Shown: piece by piece, positions 52,612-64,000 of the stretch
Layout: every line of letters starts with the position of its first letter
Numbering within the stretch: the first letter of the stretch is position 1
Assembly (NCBI GenBank): GCA_034687125.1
Contig: JAQGBZ010000093.1
Location: forward strand, 62,001 to 126,000
Source of the DNA: Neelides folsomi
Lineage: Eukaryota > Arthropoda > Collembola > Neelipleona > Neelidae
Direction: 5' to 3'
Length of the DNA: 64,000 nucleotides
Position numbers and translations under genes: made by a program
The notes under the pieces: model-generated
The model's input: the letters and a program-made list of their open reading frames with translations, nothing else
Told to the model about the DNA's origin: nothing
The model's database searches: none

Positions 52612-52625
52612 CTGGGAAAACATAA
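52612..52625 (-). other. Splice acceptor of the penultimate Abd-B exon
   Basis: On the minus strand the sequence reads GTTATGTTTTCCCAG|GAGTG, with AG at 52613-52612. It precedes [11 protein letters not shown] in phase 1: a G supplied by the upstream exon would complete a GGA glycine codon. The open frame continues 15 codons upstream past this site without an ATG and then meets TAA. That fits intron sequence rather than coding sequence. Confidence 0.8.
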
Positions 52626-53451
52626 CCTAAATTAAGCTCGTAATTAAATAACTTCAATTACAGTAAATTCACATCCATCAATTTCTTATAAATCTGATTA
52701 TGCTAAACTCAATATTCACATTATGCAAAATCACTAAATTTCATCAAATTGGCAAGTTTCATCAAATTGGAAATTTCAATATCATAATTATGATTTTACC
52801 ATTTTTACTAATAATTAATTTAATGACGGCATTTAAATTCCTATCTTAATCAAATTGCATAATTACATCTTCCCAGAAATAATCAAGTATTGTTTATAAT
52901 CAAAATGAGTATTTTTCAATTTATTTAAAAAAGATGAAAAGGCGTTTGAATATATCCAATATATATTGAATATATTTTGGTGGAGAGGAAAAATGGTAAA
53001 AGAGAAAAAGGTTTTGAAGACGGTCCTTCACTTTGCATTACAAAAGAGGGAGAATAAATTTGAGCTGAGTGAGGGAGAGAAATCCTCTCTGAGTTGTCTC
53101 CAAATTCTTCCCCTTCCACACACAGCAGATCTTGACAATGAGACACAATGATTTGATTAGCTCAGCTGGGAATGAGATCAAATCAGCAAATGAAGGAAAC
53201 TCCCTTCAACATTATCACTTTAATTCAAACCCGCCTTATTCTAAAGCTTAGACAATTCTTAAACTTAAACAATTCTTCAATCCAAACTTGTTTAATTTAA
53301 TGGAAAATCCTCCTCATATGATTTAACTTTATCTAACCAATTCAACATTAATTAAGATTACTAAATTAAGATTCCTAAATTAAACCAAAATTAAATAATT
53401 ATCAAAGTTTCAAAATGATTAACTAACCTAACCAAACCTAAGCGATTTAAA

Positions 53452-53543
53452 TTGAGCGGGAATTTTGAAATTGGGGAATTTTGAAATTGAGTCGAATTTT
53501 GAAATTGATTGGGAATTTTGAAATTGAACGGGAATTTTGAATG
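53452..53543. repeat. GGGAATTTTGAAATTGA tandem repeat
   Basis: Five copies of a 16-20 bp unit lie in the presumed Abd-B upstream intron. Confidence 0.8.
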
Positions 53544-56500
53544 TTAATTTTTTTAAATAATTGAGATTTTGGAAGTAAAATGGTTTTTGTGATTGAGTTT
53601 GAATGCTTAGATTTAAAAAGTCGTTCTTTTGATGTTGTTCATAATTGTCGTGTGCGAGGGAGAATATTTTGAATTTAAATTGTGGAATTGAGCGTGGTGG
53701 ATCTCATATCTATTCAGGACGTCGGGTTTTGAAAGTGGGGGCCGATAAAGATAAAAGAGAGGGGCGGTCGGAGTCGAAATCCCATCAGATTGTTCCGTGT
53801 ATTGTCGAAGGCTGAAAGTCATCTGAGTGGATTATTTTCCATCTCCGCCCAGCTGCACGTCCCAAATTCCCTCATCTTCCCAAAGGACTCAAAAATCCCC
53901 TTTTTCTCATCAACTCACAAAATCATCCGAGGAGAAAAAGAGAAATGCAAAAACTTATTCTTTCACCTCCCCACACTTTTCTTTTTAAAAAAATTCCTTC
54001 AGAGTCTTTTCAAATATTCCCTCTTTTATTCTATTTTAAATTAACTAATAAAAAATTAAATTAACTAACAAAATTAAATTAACCAGTCAATTTATTTTAA
54101 TAATTTTATAAAATAAATTAATTTGTAATAATTCATAGTTCATTCCCAAAAATTTAATTGTGATTAAAAATTCTTGTTAAGAAATTTTTAAAATGCTGAT
54201 TAAAAAATTTAAAAAAATTCATTAAATGTTCTAAATTGGATTCATTCTAAAGTTTGGAAGCTTTTTGAACAGAAGGAGTTTAAAAAAGTGTGGCGGATGT
54301 TGGAAGTTTCCTTTAACGAGGTTGATAATCATTTATGGTATTTGTATGGGTCCCTTAATTGCCCTGGAGGTGGTCGGAGAAGGAACGTAGGAACTCCACT
54401 ATGGTTGAATGTATAAGTCTTGTAAGGTGGGAGTGAGGGAGTTGTTATTTGGAATGTGTATGATGATGAGGGTCGTTTCCTTCGACGTCTCCGCTTCTGC
54501 TCCATCATCAAAATGTCCATAAAGAGGAGAAAACCAGGTCATAAATTCTTTTTACATTCACATACACATTACGCCACTTAAAACAAACTCACTCAAAGAA
54601 TCATCGCTCAAAAATCCTAAAGTCTATTAGAATAAAGATATTTAACTAAATAATTCTTATACATCATTCTTATACATTAGATCATTCCTATGAATCCTAT
54701 GTAAATACTATAAGCTATTCCTATATCAATTCTATAGGCTTTTCCTTCCCATTCCCATTCACTCTATAGACCTTTTACAATTCTGACAGTATTCAAAATA
54801 TTCAAATATTCATTTCTCATATTAAAGGATTTGTGGAAGAAAACTAATTAAGTTTAGATTTTATAATTAATTTAATAAAATTATATATTTTAATTAAATG
54901 CCTTCATTTAATAAAAATTTCAATTTGGATACAATTTAACCGATATAGGATTTAGGATTAACAGAATTATTAAAATAAAACTAATGCTGTTGATTTTAAC
55001 AAAAAAGCTAAAGGATCTAAATTGTACGAATGGTTTAAAATTGAGGTAAAGAGCGGGAATATTTGAATTGTGAAGTCTCAACAATGTTTTTAATAGGTGA
55101 ATAAAAAGTTTGAGTGTTGAATGATGGAGGGAGTAAATAAATTATGAATAGTCGAATGGATCTTTCTCCGTTTTTACCTCTTTGCCTCTTTGTTAATAAG
55201 ATGGGGGAAAAGGAAGTTACTTTTTACGATCTCTTATAATTTTATTTCTCCCGATTTCATAGACAATTTTCCAAACACCCAACGGCACTTCAAACATCAA
55301 ACTGCTTCCAATGGACCACAATAATTGGACAAATAACCAACAACCACATTGTAAAAGACCATTAGAAACGGAGTTAAACCACACGCGTATTTAATTCACT
55401 CAACAAAATCCATCTAAACATCATAATAAAATTCTAATAAAATGTCTATAAAACTCCTATAAAATCCCAATAAAAATATTATACAAACATCAATAAATGG
55501 AAATCTTCATTGCAAATCTCCAATGGAAAATTTCCTACATTTATATAAAATGTATCATACATGTAAAATGTATCCATATAAAGTGTATATATAAAACGTA
55601 TAGTAAATGTATAGATAAATTGTATGGTTAATGTAAGAAATAAATTTTGATTTTTCTGATTAATCGGTTAATGTATAATCATTGAGTGATTATTTTGAAT
55701 TGACATCATAAACCTTTTAATCTTGGAATAAAAACGTGTGATTTTGTATATTTAAATTGAAACCTTGAGATTGATTCCAAAACACTGAAAACTCCTAATG
55801 TAAAAGGTAAATAGGCAAAATGTAAATTAAATGAAGAGAGAAGATCAATTACAATATTGGCGACATTTTTTGTTCAGCTTGTGTTGGTCACACGAGGGAG
55901 GTCGAAAGAAATAAAAAAAGAACTTTGTGGTTTTAAATGCACAAAAGTTGTACAATTTTTTTCCTCCCCATCGGGCGGTGTTGGGAAAGATAAGAATCAT
56001 CATATGAAAAATAAATCTCGTTTTTCTCGTTTTACTCCTTCAAACTTCTCCTTATTAACTTTGGAATATTCTGAAGATTCTCATAGGCCCGCCAACATCC
56101 TTCTCACTTCAGTTTCCTTCTCACTAACTGATTAGGAATCTCTGAATCTGATTGAACTGCCCAGGTGAGTCCTAAAGTGGAGAGTGGGAGAGCCGTGAGG
56201 AGAATGGCGGGAAAATTAAGTAAATTAAGGGCGAGTGTTTGTTGTCCACACGGGGCCTTTTAAAGAAGCTTTCAAGATTTAAAGAAGCGGCTCCTTGCTG
56301 TGTCCACCCAGCACCCAAACAACTAATTTATTACCATGGTTACACCAAGATAAACCAAACCTGCATTCAAACTAAAAAATAAATATTCAAACTATAGGCG
56401 CACTCAGTCTTGGTCAGATAGCCATAACAATCAACTTTTAAAAATCACCTAGCAACATGAGAACATGACAAATCTAAAAACTTTTTTATTATCAAACTCA

Positions 56501-56623
56501 TACCAAAATTTAAATATATAGAAACCATGGATACCAAAATTTAAATATATAAAAACCATGGATACAATTTTGCAGAACTATGGATACAATTTAAATATGT
56601 AGAAATCATGGATACAAAAATGG
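56501..56623. repeat. 31-bp tandem repeat containing CCATGG
   Basis: TACCAAAATTTAAATATATA...CCATGGA units start at 56501, 56532 and 56563. Two shorter copies with internal deletions follow at 56585 and 56613. Confidence 0.85.
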
Positions 56624-59204
56624 AAATAATGATTTTAAAAATCCCTCCATTATCATGAATGCTAAAAGCTGGTATTAAGGGCCCCTGGAATAAAATTTTG
56701 GTTCGAAGTGTGGAATAATTTCGGGAATGACTCTGGAGGTTTTCGGATGTCTGTTGTGGGAGCGGAGATGAATGTGGTCGTCCTCATCCCTTGTTGAATA
56801 ATTGATGAGGTTGAAGAAGTTGAGCCCCGGGATCTTCAATTCCACCACCCATTTCAAAATTGTTCAAACTTTCAACTTTCCCTCTATCTCAATGGAAACT
56901 TTCTCCCACATGAAGTGAAGTTTGGCAAAAAAGTGTTTTTCCCTCTGAGTTGGGACACACTTGGGGTTGTATGTTTGTCAATGTGACCTCGCCTGAGTCA
57001 CCCGACTTCAAATGATGGCTACATTGGGAACCATCAATCTCCCAACGCCCTAAACATCCACAAAATACGAAATCCACAAAACCATACATAACATATACTG
57101 TACAATACATACCCGTACATATAATATAATATACATTACATACAGAGAATACAGACTCATACTCATAAGAATAAATATAAATATAAAAAATAAATAAACG
57201 TATAAATATAAAGACCATATCTTAACCATAAGTTTCAAATTGTCACTCACTACGAGTTCTTATAGACCTTAATTTAAATCCTCATATAGGAAACTCAAAC
57301 TGGAGTAAATAGGAATATAGGAATAAATAAATCGTATATGGTGTATGTAGTTATATGGAGAGTTCTTATTTTTACTTCTGTCTCATTTCAATTTATAATG
57401 GAACTGTTTCACTAAATAATTCACAGATTCGCCATCCTTCGCAGAACGAACTTCATTTACTCCATATAACTTTCAATGTTAAATCTGATGTTAAATCCTA
57501 TAGAGTACCTGCATTGATTATTTCAAATGTTAGCAAACAGTGGCATTGTTAAATAATAACAATATTAAAATGATAAATAATTAAAATAGAAGTGTGTTTG
57601 ATTGGAACTTGGATTGGAAAAGAGTTTAAATGAAAATAGTGAAAATGATAATGATAAAAATGATAATGATATTCAGAGTGTGGATTTTGCATTGTGAGTA
57701 AATTCGGTATGATGAATGTAATGTATTTGGTGTCAATCGCGTGTCTGATTGTGTTGATGATGAGAGAAGACGCCCATTGTGGTTTCCCCCTTAGGAGGAA
57801 TTGAACAACGTGAGTTAAAGGACACCTACGGCGAACCACAAGCCAAATAACAGCGGGGAACATCTCAAACCACACACATACTCAAATACAATCACTTATT
57901 TCACCAAGGAATCCATTCTTAATATAATTAAATTAATAAGGAAATTATCCTCCAGAATTAAATAAATTATTAAATTCCCTAATTAAAGAATAATCAATTT
58001 CCAATTATTGAAACCTTCTTGTCCGTCTTAACTAAAAGACTTAATATGAATATTTATTAATTTAATTATTAATTTATTTGACGGCTTAAACAGAAATTAA
58101 AAAGTAAAATTAATCGAAATTAATCTTAATTCACTAAATACTGACCCATTTTGATTTTTAAATAAGTTTTAAGTTGACCGGGAAAATTCAGAAAATTCAT
58201 AAAATTTAGTGAATTGAGTTTTGAGTGAATAAAAAGTTTAAGTATTTGAGTTTGTGAGGGATTTTGTATCTCTATAAAGTGAAGGAGTTTTGAATGAGGT
58301 TGTTTGGGAATATAGACTTCCTTTTTATGACATATAAAATGGAATGTGTGTTTGGGAGTTTGAGGATCTGGAGGTCTGATGGAGTTATTACGAGACTATA
58401 ATGGGACTATTACTAATCTCACATAAACAGTTTAAAAAACCAAAAAACCACACACCTCAAACAAATTACCTTAAATGACTTGAAATATTTTCACAAAACA
58501 TTTTTCAATCAATTGGTCAATTTAAATAGGAAATCTCTCCCAAGTCAAAATTCAATAATTGTCGGTTTCAATCATTTTCAATTGTTCAAGTAATTACAAC
58601 TAATTAATTACTTTTATATTACCTAAATTAATTGACAATTTAAAACACCGCCCGTCAAGGGATCTATTTAATTAATTAATAATTTAAATAATTTAATTTT
58701 AAAAAATATTGTAAATGGATTTCTTTGAGGGTCATTTGGGTCTTTGGTTGTTCTGTGTGGAAATGAATTTTAGTGTTCGTTTTTAGTCCTTCGGCTCCCC
58801 AGACTCCTTCCAGGACGATGAGGAAGAAAAACAAACGGAAGCCACAGCCAACCCGCCATTTATCCCCCCAAAAAACAGTTTATTTTTTCAGTCGGCTAAT
58901 CCAACCCCTTCAACAATCACTTTTTCACACAGGAGACTAAAGACAGTCTTTAAAATACTAAATACATCCACTCCATATACCAATACATACTAATACAACT
59001 GTACCAATATAACTCCACTAATACTGGTTTCTATATCTAAGACTATTATAACTGCTCTAATACTAATATAACTACTGTATATCTCTATAAGACAATATAC
59101 TTTATGTATAATTTAAATGGTTCTTTAAAGTTGAATTTCCCACAAAAACCTCTGGATCTGGAATTTTATATTTGAGCTCATCTACAAATACAATACTTTG
59201 TATA

Positions 59205-59270
59205 AGTACATATATCCCATATATACCATATATGTGTATATTATATAAGTATACATATGGTATATGTACT
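59205..59270. repeat. Imperfect AT-rich inverted repeat
   Basis: The left side AGTACATATATCCCATATA and the inverse of the right side, AGTACATATACCATATGTA, are similar. It could fold as a weak hairpin, but TATA-rich composition makes chance likely. Confidence 0.35.
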
Positions 59271-60223
59271 ATTCTCATGAATTGAATATCTCATAGTTGG
59301 GTTAAGTTTTGGAAGGGGCAACTGTGTATTTTAACAAAAGAGGAATGTTTGAGTATTTGGGCCTTTTAAAAACCCCGAAAATTTATCAATAATATTATTT
59401 GTAAATGAGGGCAAGGGTGGATGATGAATTTTGACGATAAACGTATGGCAGCTTTTTTAATATCCTCGTAAAGCCTCAACACATCACTCTACCCTATACA
59501 TTAGCTCAATACATTTACAATTTCTCATCATTTGGTACTGATAAAGTAAAAGATATCCAGATACACAAAAATATACCATACATAATACATAACCATATAT
59601 GCCATACATATACATATCTGTACATATTTGTATAGTATTACATACTTATATATACAGAATAGAGGTATACTAGTATATATACCTTTTGATAAAAAGTCTC
59701 CTAAATTCCAGGTGAGTTTTTAATCCCCTTATTCCACACCTTGGATCTTTCAACGCTCTCCGACTAATCTTAACTTATGAGTTGGACCAAAAATTGAACT
59801 TGACAGTTTTGAATTGAAATCTCCCGCACGACTAGAAATTAAAGACTAAAAACTTCCTGGGTTTAAATGTAACATTCTGAATGTAAGTGAACATTGGGAA
59901 CATCCAACGCATATTAAAACCCCAAGCCAAAAGATCTCCAAAATGAATGTAATGCAATTTGAATGAATGAAATTGAGCCGGTGAGAAATGAGCGGAACGA
60001 CGGATGTAAAAAGGTCAAATGAATTTTGAATGGAGAGATCAAATGGAAAAATGGAGATTTTCCTTTTCTTCTTCTTCCAGTGGACCAACACCCAAATTTC
60101 AACACCTTTCAATTCCCAAACACCTAAAATCCACTCCAGTGATTTTTCCCTCTCCAGCTGACCCAAATGAGACGTTTTCCACCGCCTTCAAAAAACGAGG
60201 GATTGAAAGAGAAGAATTAAAAT

Positions 60224-60234
60224 CCGCCATTTTG
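60224..60234. promoter_or_regulatory. PHO/YY1-like motif in the Abd-B upstream region
   Basis: CCGCCATTTTG matches the extended YY1/PHO consensus. It lies in a moderate-GC island (about 60000-60300) upstream of the homeobox exons on the Abd-B strand. Confidence 0.35.
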
Positions 60235-60425
60235 TCCGGCGATTGTTGGGAGAAGAAAAGTTTTCCAATGTCCTTAAAGGCAAAATCGTAAAATCGGTTT
60301 GCCCAGTGGGAAATAATGTAAGGAAACGAATTGAGCTTTGATTCTACACAATTCCTCAACAACAACTTTACAATCATTTTGGTCCATTATTTATAAATTC
60401 AGTTCGATCCGGTAAAACCAATATA

Positions 60426-60529
60426 TTTCAATACATCGCATCGGCATTTAATTTCAATACATCGCATTGATATTTAATTTCACTACATCGCATCGATATT
60501 TAATTTCGATACAGCACATTGATATTTAA
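60426..60529. repeat. 26-bp tandem repeat, 4 copies
   Basis: TTTCAATACATCGCATCGGC-type units start at 60426, 60452, 60478 and 60504 in exact 26-bp register. Each carries an ACATCGCAT-like core; the last copy is the most diverged. Confidence 0.9.
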
Positions 60530-62879
60530 CAATTTTAAAATTCATATCCGCCATTAATTTTTTAAATATTATTTTAAAATATTCAAATAAAATTAAATAT
60601 TTAAATAGTTTCATGGTGGTCAACTAGTCTCGTTTGTATTAAGTTTTAATTAAATTCGAATTTGAATTTTCCCACCAATATGGAATCAGAATCAATAGAT
60701 AAATTGTAAATGAAGGATTTTGAATTTCTCAATGGCAGCTTTGTAATTTTTTTCTCATCCTTTCCCTCTGGTTGTGTGAAAGGCTGAAGGAATATTTTTT
60801 ACTTGTGAGATTTTGAAAGATGAAATATACAAAAGTGATCCATCCGCTTGGATGTTTATTTGGGCGTATTTTTAACCCCGACAGAGATTCCTTATAGATA
60901 TTGATAGACAAACAAATGATTTTACGGCTTTCATTTTCCTTTTCTCTGCTTCGACCAATCCGCCAGATCCAAAACACATTTTATAACTTAACTTAACCAT
61001 TATATTCATTATACTCATTATTGTACTCATTATACCATTTTCACTTATTCATTTACCAACATGACCAAAGCGAACCTTAACAAACCACAGGAGGGATTTT
61101 AAACCCTGGGAATTCACACAATCACAAAGATATCCTTATTATTATTATATGTAATATTATATAAAATACATATTCTATATGAAAATATGGTATATGTAGT
61201 TATACAGTACATTGTAAGTATATGGTATATTTTAAGTAAATTGCATGGGTAGGTAAAATAAATGTATTGAGTTAAAATGTTGTTTAAATAGTATTTGGGG
61301 TTGTAATGTTATTTAAGCGTGCGGGTAATGTTAAATAATGTGAAAAAGGGGGAATCGATAATTGGACCACCTTGGGTTTCAAAATCCACCATTCTTCCTG
61401 ACAGACCAAAATCACGGCATTTTACATTTACACCAAAAACCCTCGCATTGACTTTGAGTTTTCATTCTCTCAATTTTATCCACAAACATTTTCTGTTCAT
61501 TTCAACCTCAATTTTATAATTTTGGTGAAAATAAAATATTGTAAATAGAGTTCAATCGCGTCTACACAATAAGAAATAAATTTTAAACTTGTTTAATAAA
61601 ATCATTAAAATTAATAAAAACGGGTTTAAATAAATTAAAAATGAGCTAAAATTGGAGCTTCTGAAATTCGAGCTTGATTTAATTTTAGCTTATTTAACTT
61701 AATAAGAATGTAAAATGTGAATTCCCAAAGGTGCGGTTGAAGGTGCGGTTGAAGAGCCAGAAGGAAAGAATTATTTAAATCCAATAAACATTTAATGGCC
61801 ATTTGATCAACGTGGTTTGGGAATGGCTAATCAACAGGAAAGAATTTACGAGAGCTTCTGCACATTTATTCAATTATAATTAAATTCCTCCACGCGTCCA
61901 CTTACCTACCCCAAATAATTCTTTTACTTTAATAAACATCTACCCTTATTAATTTAACCAATAAAAATCCATTTAACCTCTTTGGAAAATCAATCTGAAT
62001 TACTCACATAAAAATGTCAATTAATTCTCCCAATTTAAAAATTATGCTCCGTTTAATTTTTAAATTATTTTTCTTAATATTTAAATATTCTTTCAAATTA
62101 ATGGTTCAAGTTCAAGATCTTTTTGTTCCTTTCTATCTCATGAGAAAATGGCGTCATTTTAATAATTCAATATTGTTGTTGTATAAATAAAGACTAAAAG
62201 CTGTCAATATTATTTTTGTTCCCCTTCTGTTCTTCTGTCCCTAATGACCTCGAAGCGTGAAAATGTCGTGAGAGTAATGGGGATGATTTCCATCACTACC
62301 ACAAGGTCTGTTCTTAATCGTCATCATCCCCTTGTTACTTTGGGTGGAAAAGGGTAAAACTCATTTTCATCGACCCTTGCGACAGACGGAGTTGTCATTG
62401 GCAGCACAAGTTTCCAAGGGTTAAGAGGCCATTAGGATAATCAAAATAGAAACAACCCATTTCACAAACGAGCCAATCCAAACCAAATAGGAACCTTAAC
62501 ATTAACCAAATAGGAGCCTTAAGCCTTAAGGGCCCTTTGAACCTTCAGTCCTTTACTGAACTTCACTTTCTTTCCTATGGGAACAATTAGAGAGAACTCG
62601 CGCCATTTATGAAAAAAATATTGACCAGTCCAAGTTCAAGAGTTTTCAAAGTTGACCTTAAATTCCTCTCGTGATGGTCCGATTTGAAGAGCGGATGTTG
62701 AAGGCACGTGAATGCATGGAATCGATTATCTTAGTAGTGAATCAACCTAAAAACTCCCTTCAATTATTTATTCCTTTCTTATATGAACAATCCAATGGCT
62801 ATAATCAACTATAATGTTTAATCCAATTCCAACAATCGTATTTAATAATATAAAATTCCTACCTATTATGTACATAATT

Positions 62880-63060
62880 ATCCAAGCCTATTAACTTTAA
62901 GCCTATTAACTCAACCTTAATAATACAAAGGCTATTTTTCTTATATTAAGCCTATTTATCGTATAATGGCTATATAATGTCTATTGTATCTTATATTAAC
63001 CTATTATAAGCCTATTTATCTTATAAGATAATTTATCATATAATAAGCCTATTTAACTCT
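62880..63060. repeat. Degenerate AAGCCTATTTATCTTATA repeats
   Basis: Several scattered copies of AAGCCTATT(T/A)A with TTATAT spacers; irregular, low complexity. Confidence 0.55.
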
Positions 63061-63583
63061 GCTGGAGACTTTCTAATAGATTTAATTCCCAAATAATCTT
63101 AATATCAGACTTTGAATGTAATTTGGTAATTTCTATGTATAGAAAGAAAGAAGGAATTTGGGTTGGATTTTGTTTTGTGTGGACATTAAGGGTTTTTGGA
63201 GTGGCTGTAAGGAAACGATAAATTTGGATCCAATTTGATTCCCGCACCTTCACCGGATGTCTCTTTTTAATTAACCCCCTTCCCAACGCCTTGTTTCAAT
63301 TTCACTCCTCAAACACTTGAAGTGAAAACGGCTTTAATTGCAACCTTGAATTCACTTCACCATTAAAAGGAAAATTCCCTGAACTAAAACACAAAATAAC
63401 AATTAAATTTATAGACATTATATTACATAAATTATAATTTATAAATTGTAGACCTCTACAAATAAAAATATATACATACATATAAATACAGTATATGTAA
63501 TATAAATATCATATTTACAAATACATTTAAATTCCAACACTCAAATTTGTTGCTTTAATATTGATATTATGACTGTAAATTCT

Positions 63584-63602
63584 TATATATATATATATAT
63601 TA
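63584..63602. repeat. (TA)n microsatellite
   Basis: About nine TA dinucleotides in a row. Confidence 0.9.
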
Positions 63603-64000
63603 TTTATATGATATTTTCTATTGGTCATTGTTGCGTAAAAAGGTTTTTATGGTTTTGCTATTTAATAATAAAAATGAATGAATATTTATGAAGTATCATA
63701 TATCTCTGTTGAAGGATTTTGAATGAGCATATTATCATATATCTGAATATTGTGAATATGATATTGAATATATGATTTTGAATACTAATACTATATCATA
63801 CATATTATGCACTCTACATATTATGTATGGTATCTGTATGAATATAAGTATATGGGGTTTTGATAGGTGAAGGGTATAATTTGTATTGGGGGTTTGTCCG
63901 AGGGAGAATCTCCATCGACCAGACGGAGGTCTGAAAGAGAAAAAGTATAAGAAAGAGATGCGTGTGACAAAAGGGGATTTCTTTTCTGCGACAGCTGTGT

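Larger units (their letters stand above)
52626..64000. other. Presumed 5' intron and upstream region of Abd-B
   Basis: The phase-1 acceptor at 52611 requires an upstream coding exon on the minus strand. None of the minus-strand open frames here (for example 53613-53822, 57549-57875, 60099-60377) resembles an Abd-B N-terminus. One strong donor, GGTAG|GTAAGTGG at 61906/61905, is in a compatible phase. The region otherwise holds tandem arrays, AT-rich DNA and islands near 53700-53900, 54330-54500, 56650-57060 and 60000-60300. Confidence 0.5.

Noticed and set aside
52612-52657. Upstream extension of the Abd-B exon frame ([14 protein letters not shown]...)
   Set aside because: The 15 codons before the acceptor have no ATG and end at a stop codon; a good AG acceptor at 52613-52612 separates them from the conserved [11 protein letters not shown] block.
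53613-53822. 69-codon minus-strand frame considered as the Abd-B N-terminal exon
   Set aside because: No Abd-B-like motif and no convincing phase-1 donor at its end.
56163-56170. CAG|GTGAGT donor-like sites on the plus strand (also near 59711 and 36780)
   Set aside because: No open coding frame reaches them (the frame before 56163 stops at 56135) and no partner acceptor could be justified.

Overview
This window is AT-rich animal DNA, almost certainly from an arthropod. It covers the posterior part of a Hox (bithorax-type) cluster. Two anchors support this. The first is an Abdominal-B homeobox on the minus strand (52086-52611), split by a 236-bp GT-AG intron between homeodomain residues 44 and 45. 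The second is the arthropod Hox microRNA locus mir-iab-4/mir-iab-8 (23547-23630). Its mature arms match the Drosophila miRNAs base for base as I remember them. Both strands can form the hairpin: the plus strand reads as iab-4 and the minus strand as iab-8. I cannot name the species. The Abd-B homeodomain is of the general arthropod type, and the DNA is AT-rich (I estimate about two thirds A+T or more).

Layout. From 1 to 23.5 kb there is no recognisable gene, only AT-rich DNA with moderate-GC islands of about 200-500 bp, a palindrome at 9541, a small mariner-like MITE at 11011 and several minisatellites. The bidirectional miRNA hairpin lies at 23.55-23.63 kb, with a 10-bp-arm palindrome 212 bp upstream. 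From 23.6 to 52 kb is the interval between the miRNA and Abd-B. It is noncoding as far as I can see and holds a second MITE (28988), a perfect 20-bp-stem inverted repeat (33257), PHO/YY1-like motifs and tandem arrays with 23-, 32- and 28-bp periods. Next to the Abd-B 3' end is a cluster of GTTAAC sites, five of them spaced exactly 11 bp apart. The last two Abd-B coding exons occupy 52.1-52.6 kb. From 52.6 to 64 kb is the presumed 5' intron and upstream region, with 31-bp and 26-bp tandem arrays. The N-terminal Abd-B exon(s) were not identified and may lie beyond 64 kb.

How the parts work together. In Drosophila, iab-8 is transcribed in the same direction as abd-A and Abd-B, and its miRNA helps repress abd-A and Ubx posteriorly. 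iab-4 is made from the opposite strand. The orientation here is the same: iab-8 shares the Abd-B strand and iab-4 opposes it. The miRNA is about 28.5 kb downstream of the Abd-B stop codon, so the interval is compact. No abd-A homeobox appears in the 23.5 kb on the far side of the miRNA, so abd-A is either further left or absent. The moderate-GC islands are plausible cis-regulatory modules of the abd-A/Abd-B domains, but this is inference from position and composition only.
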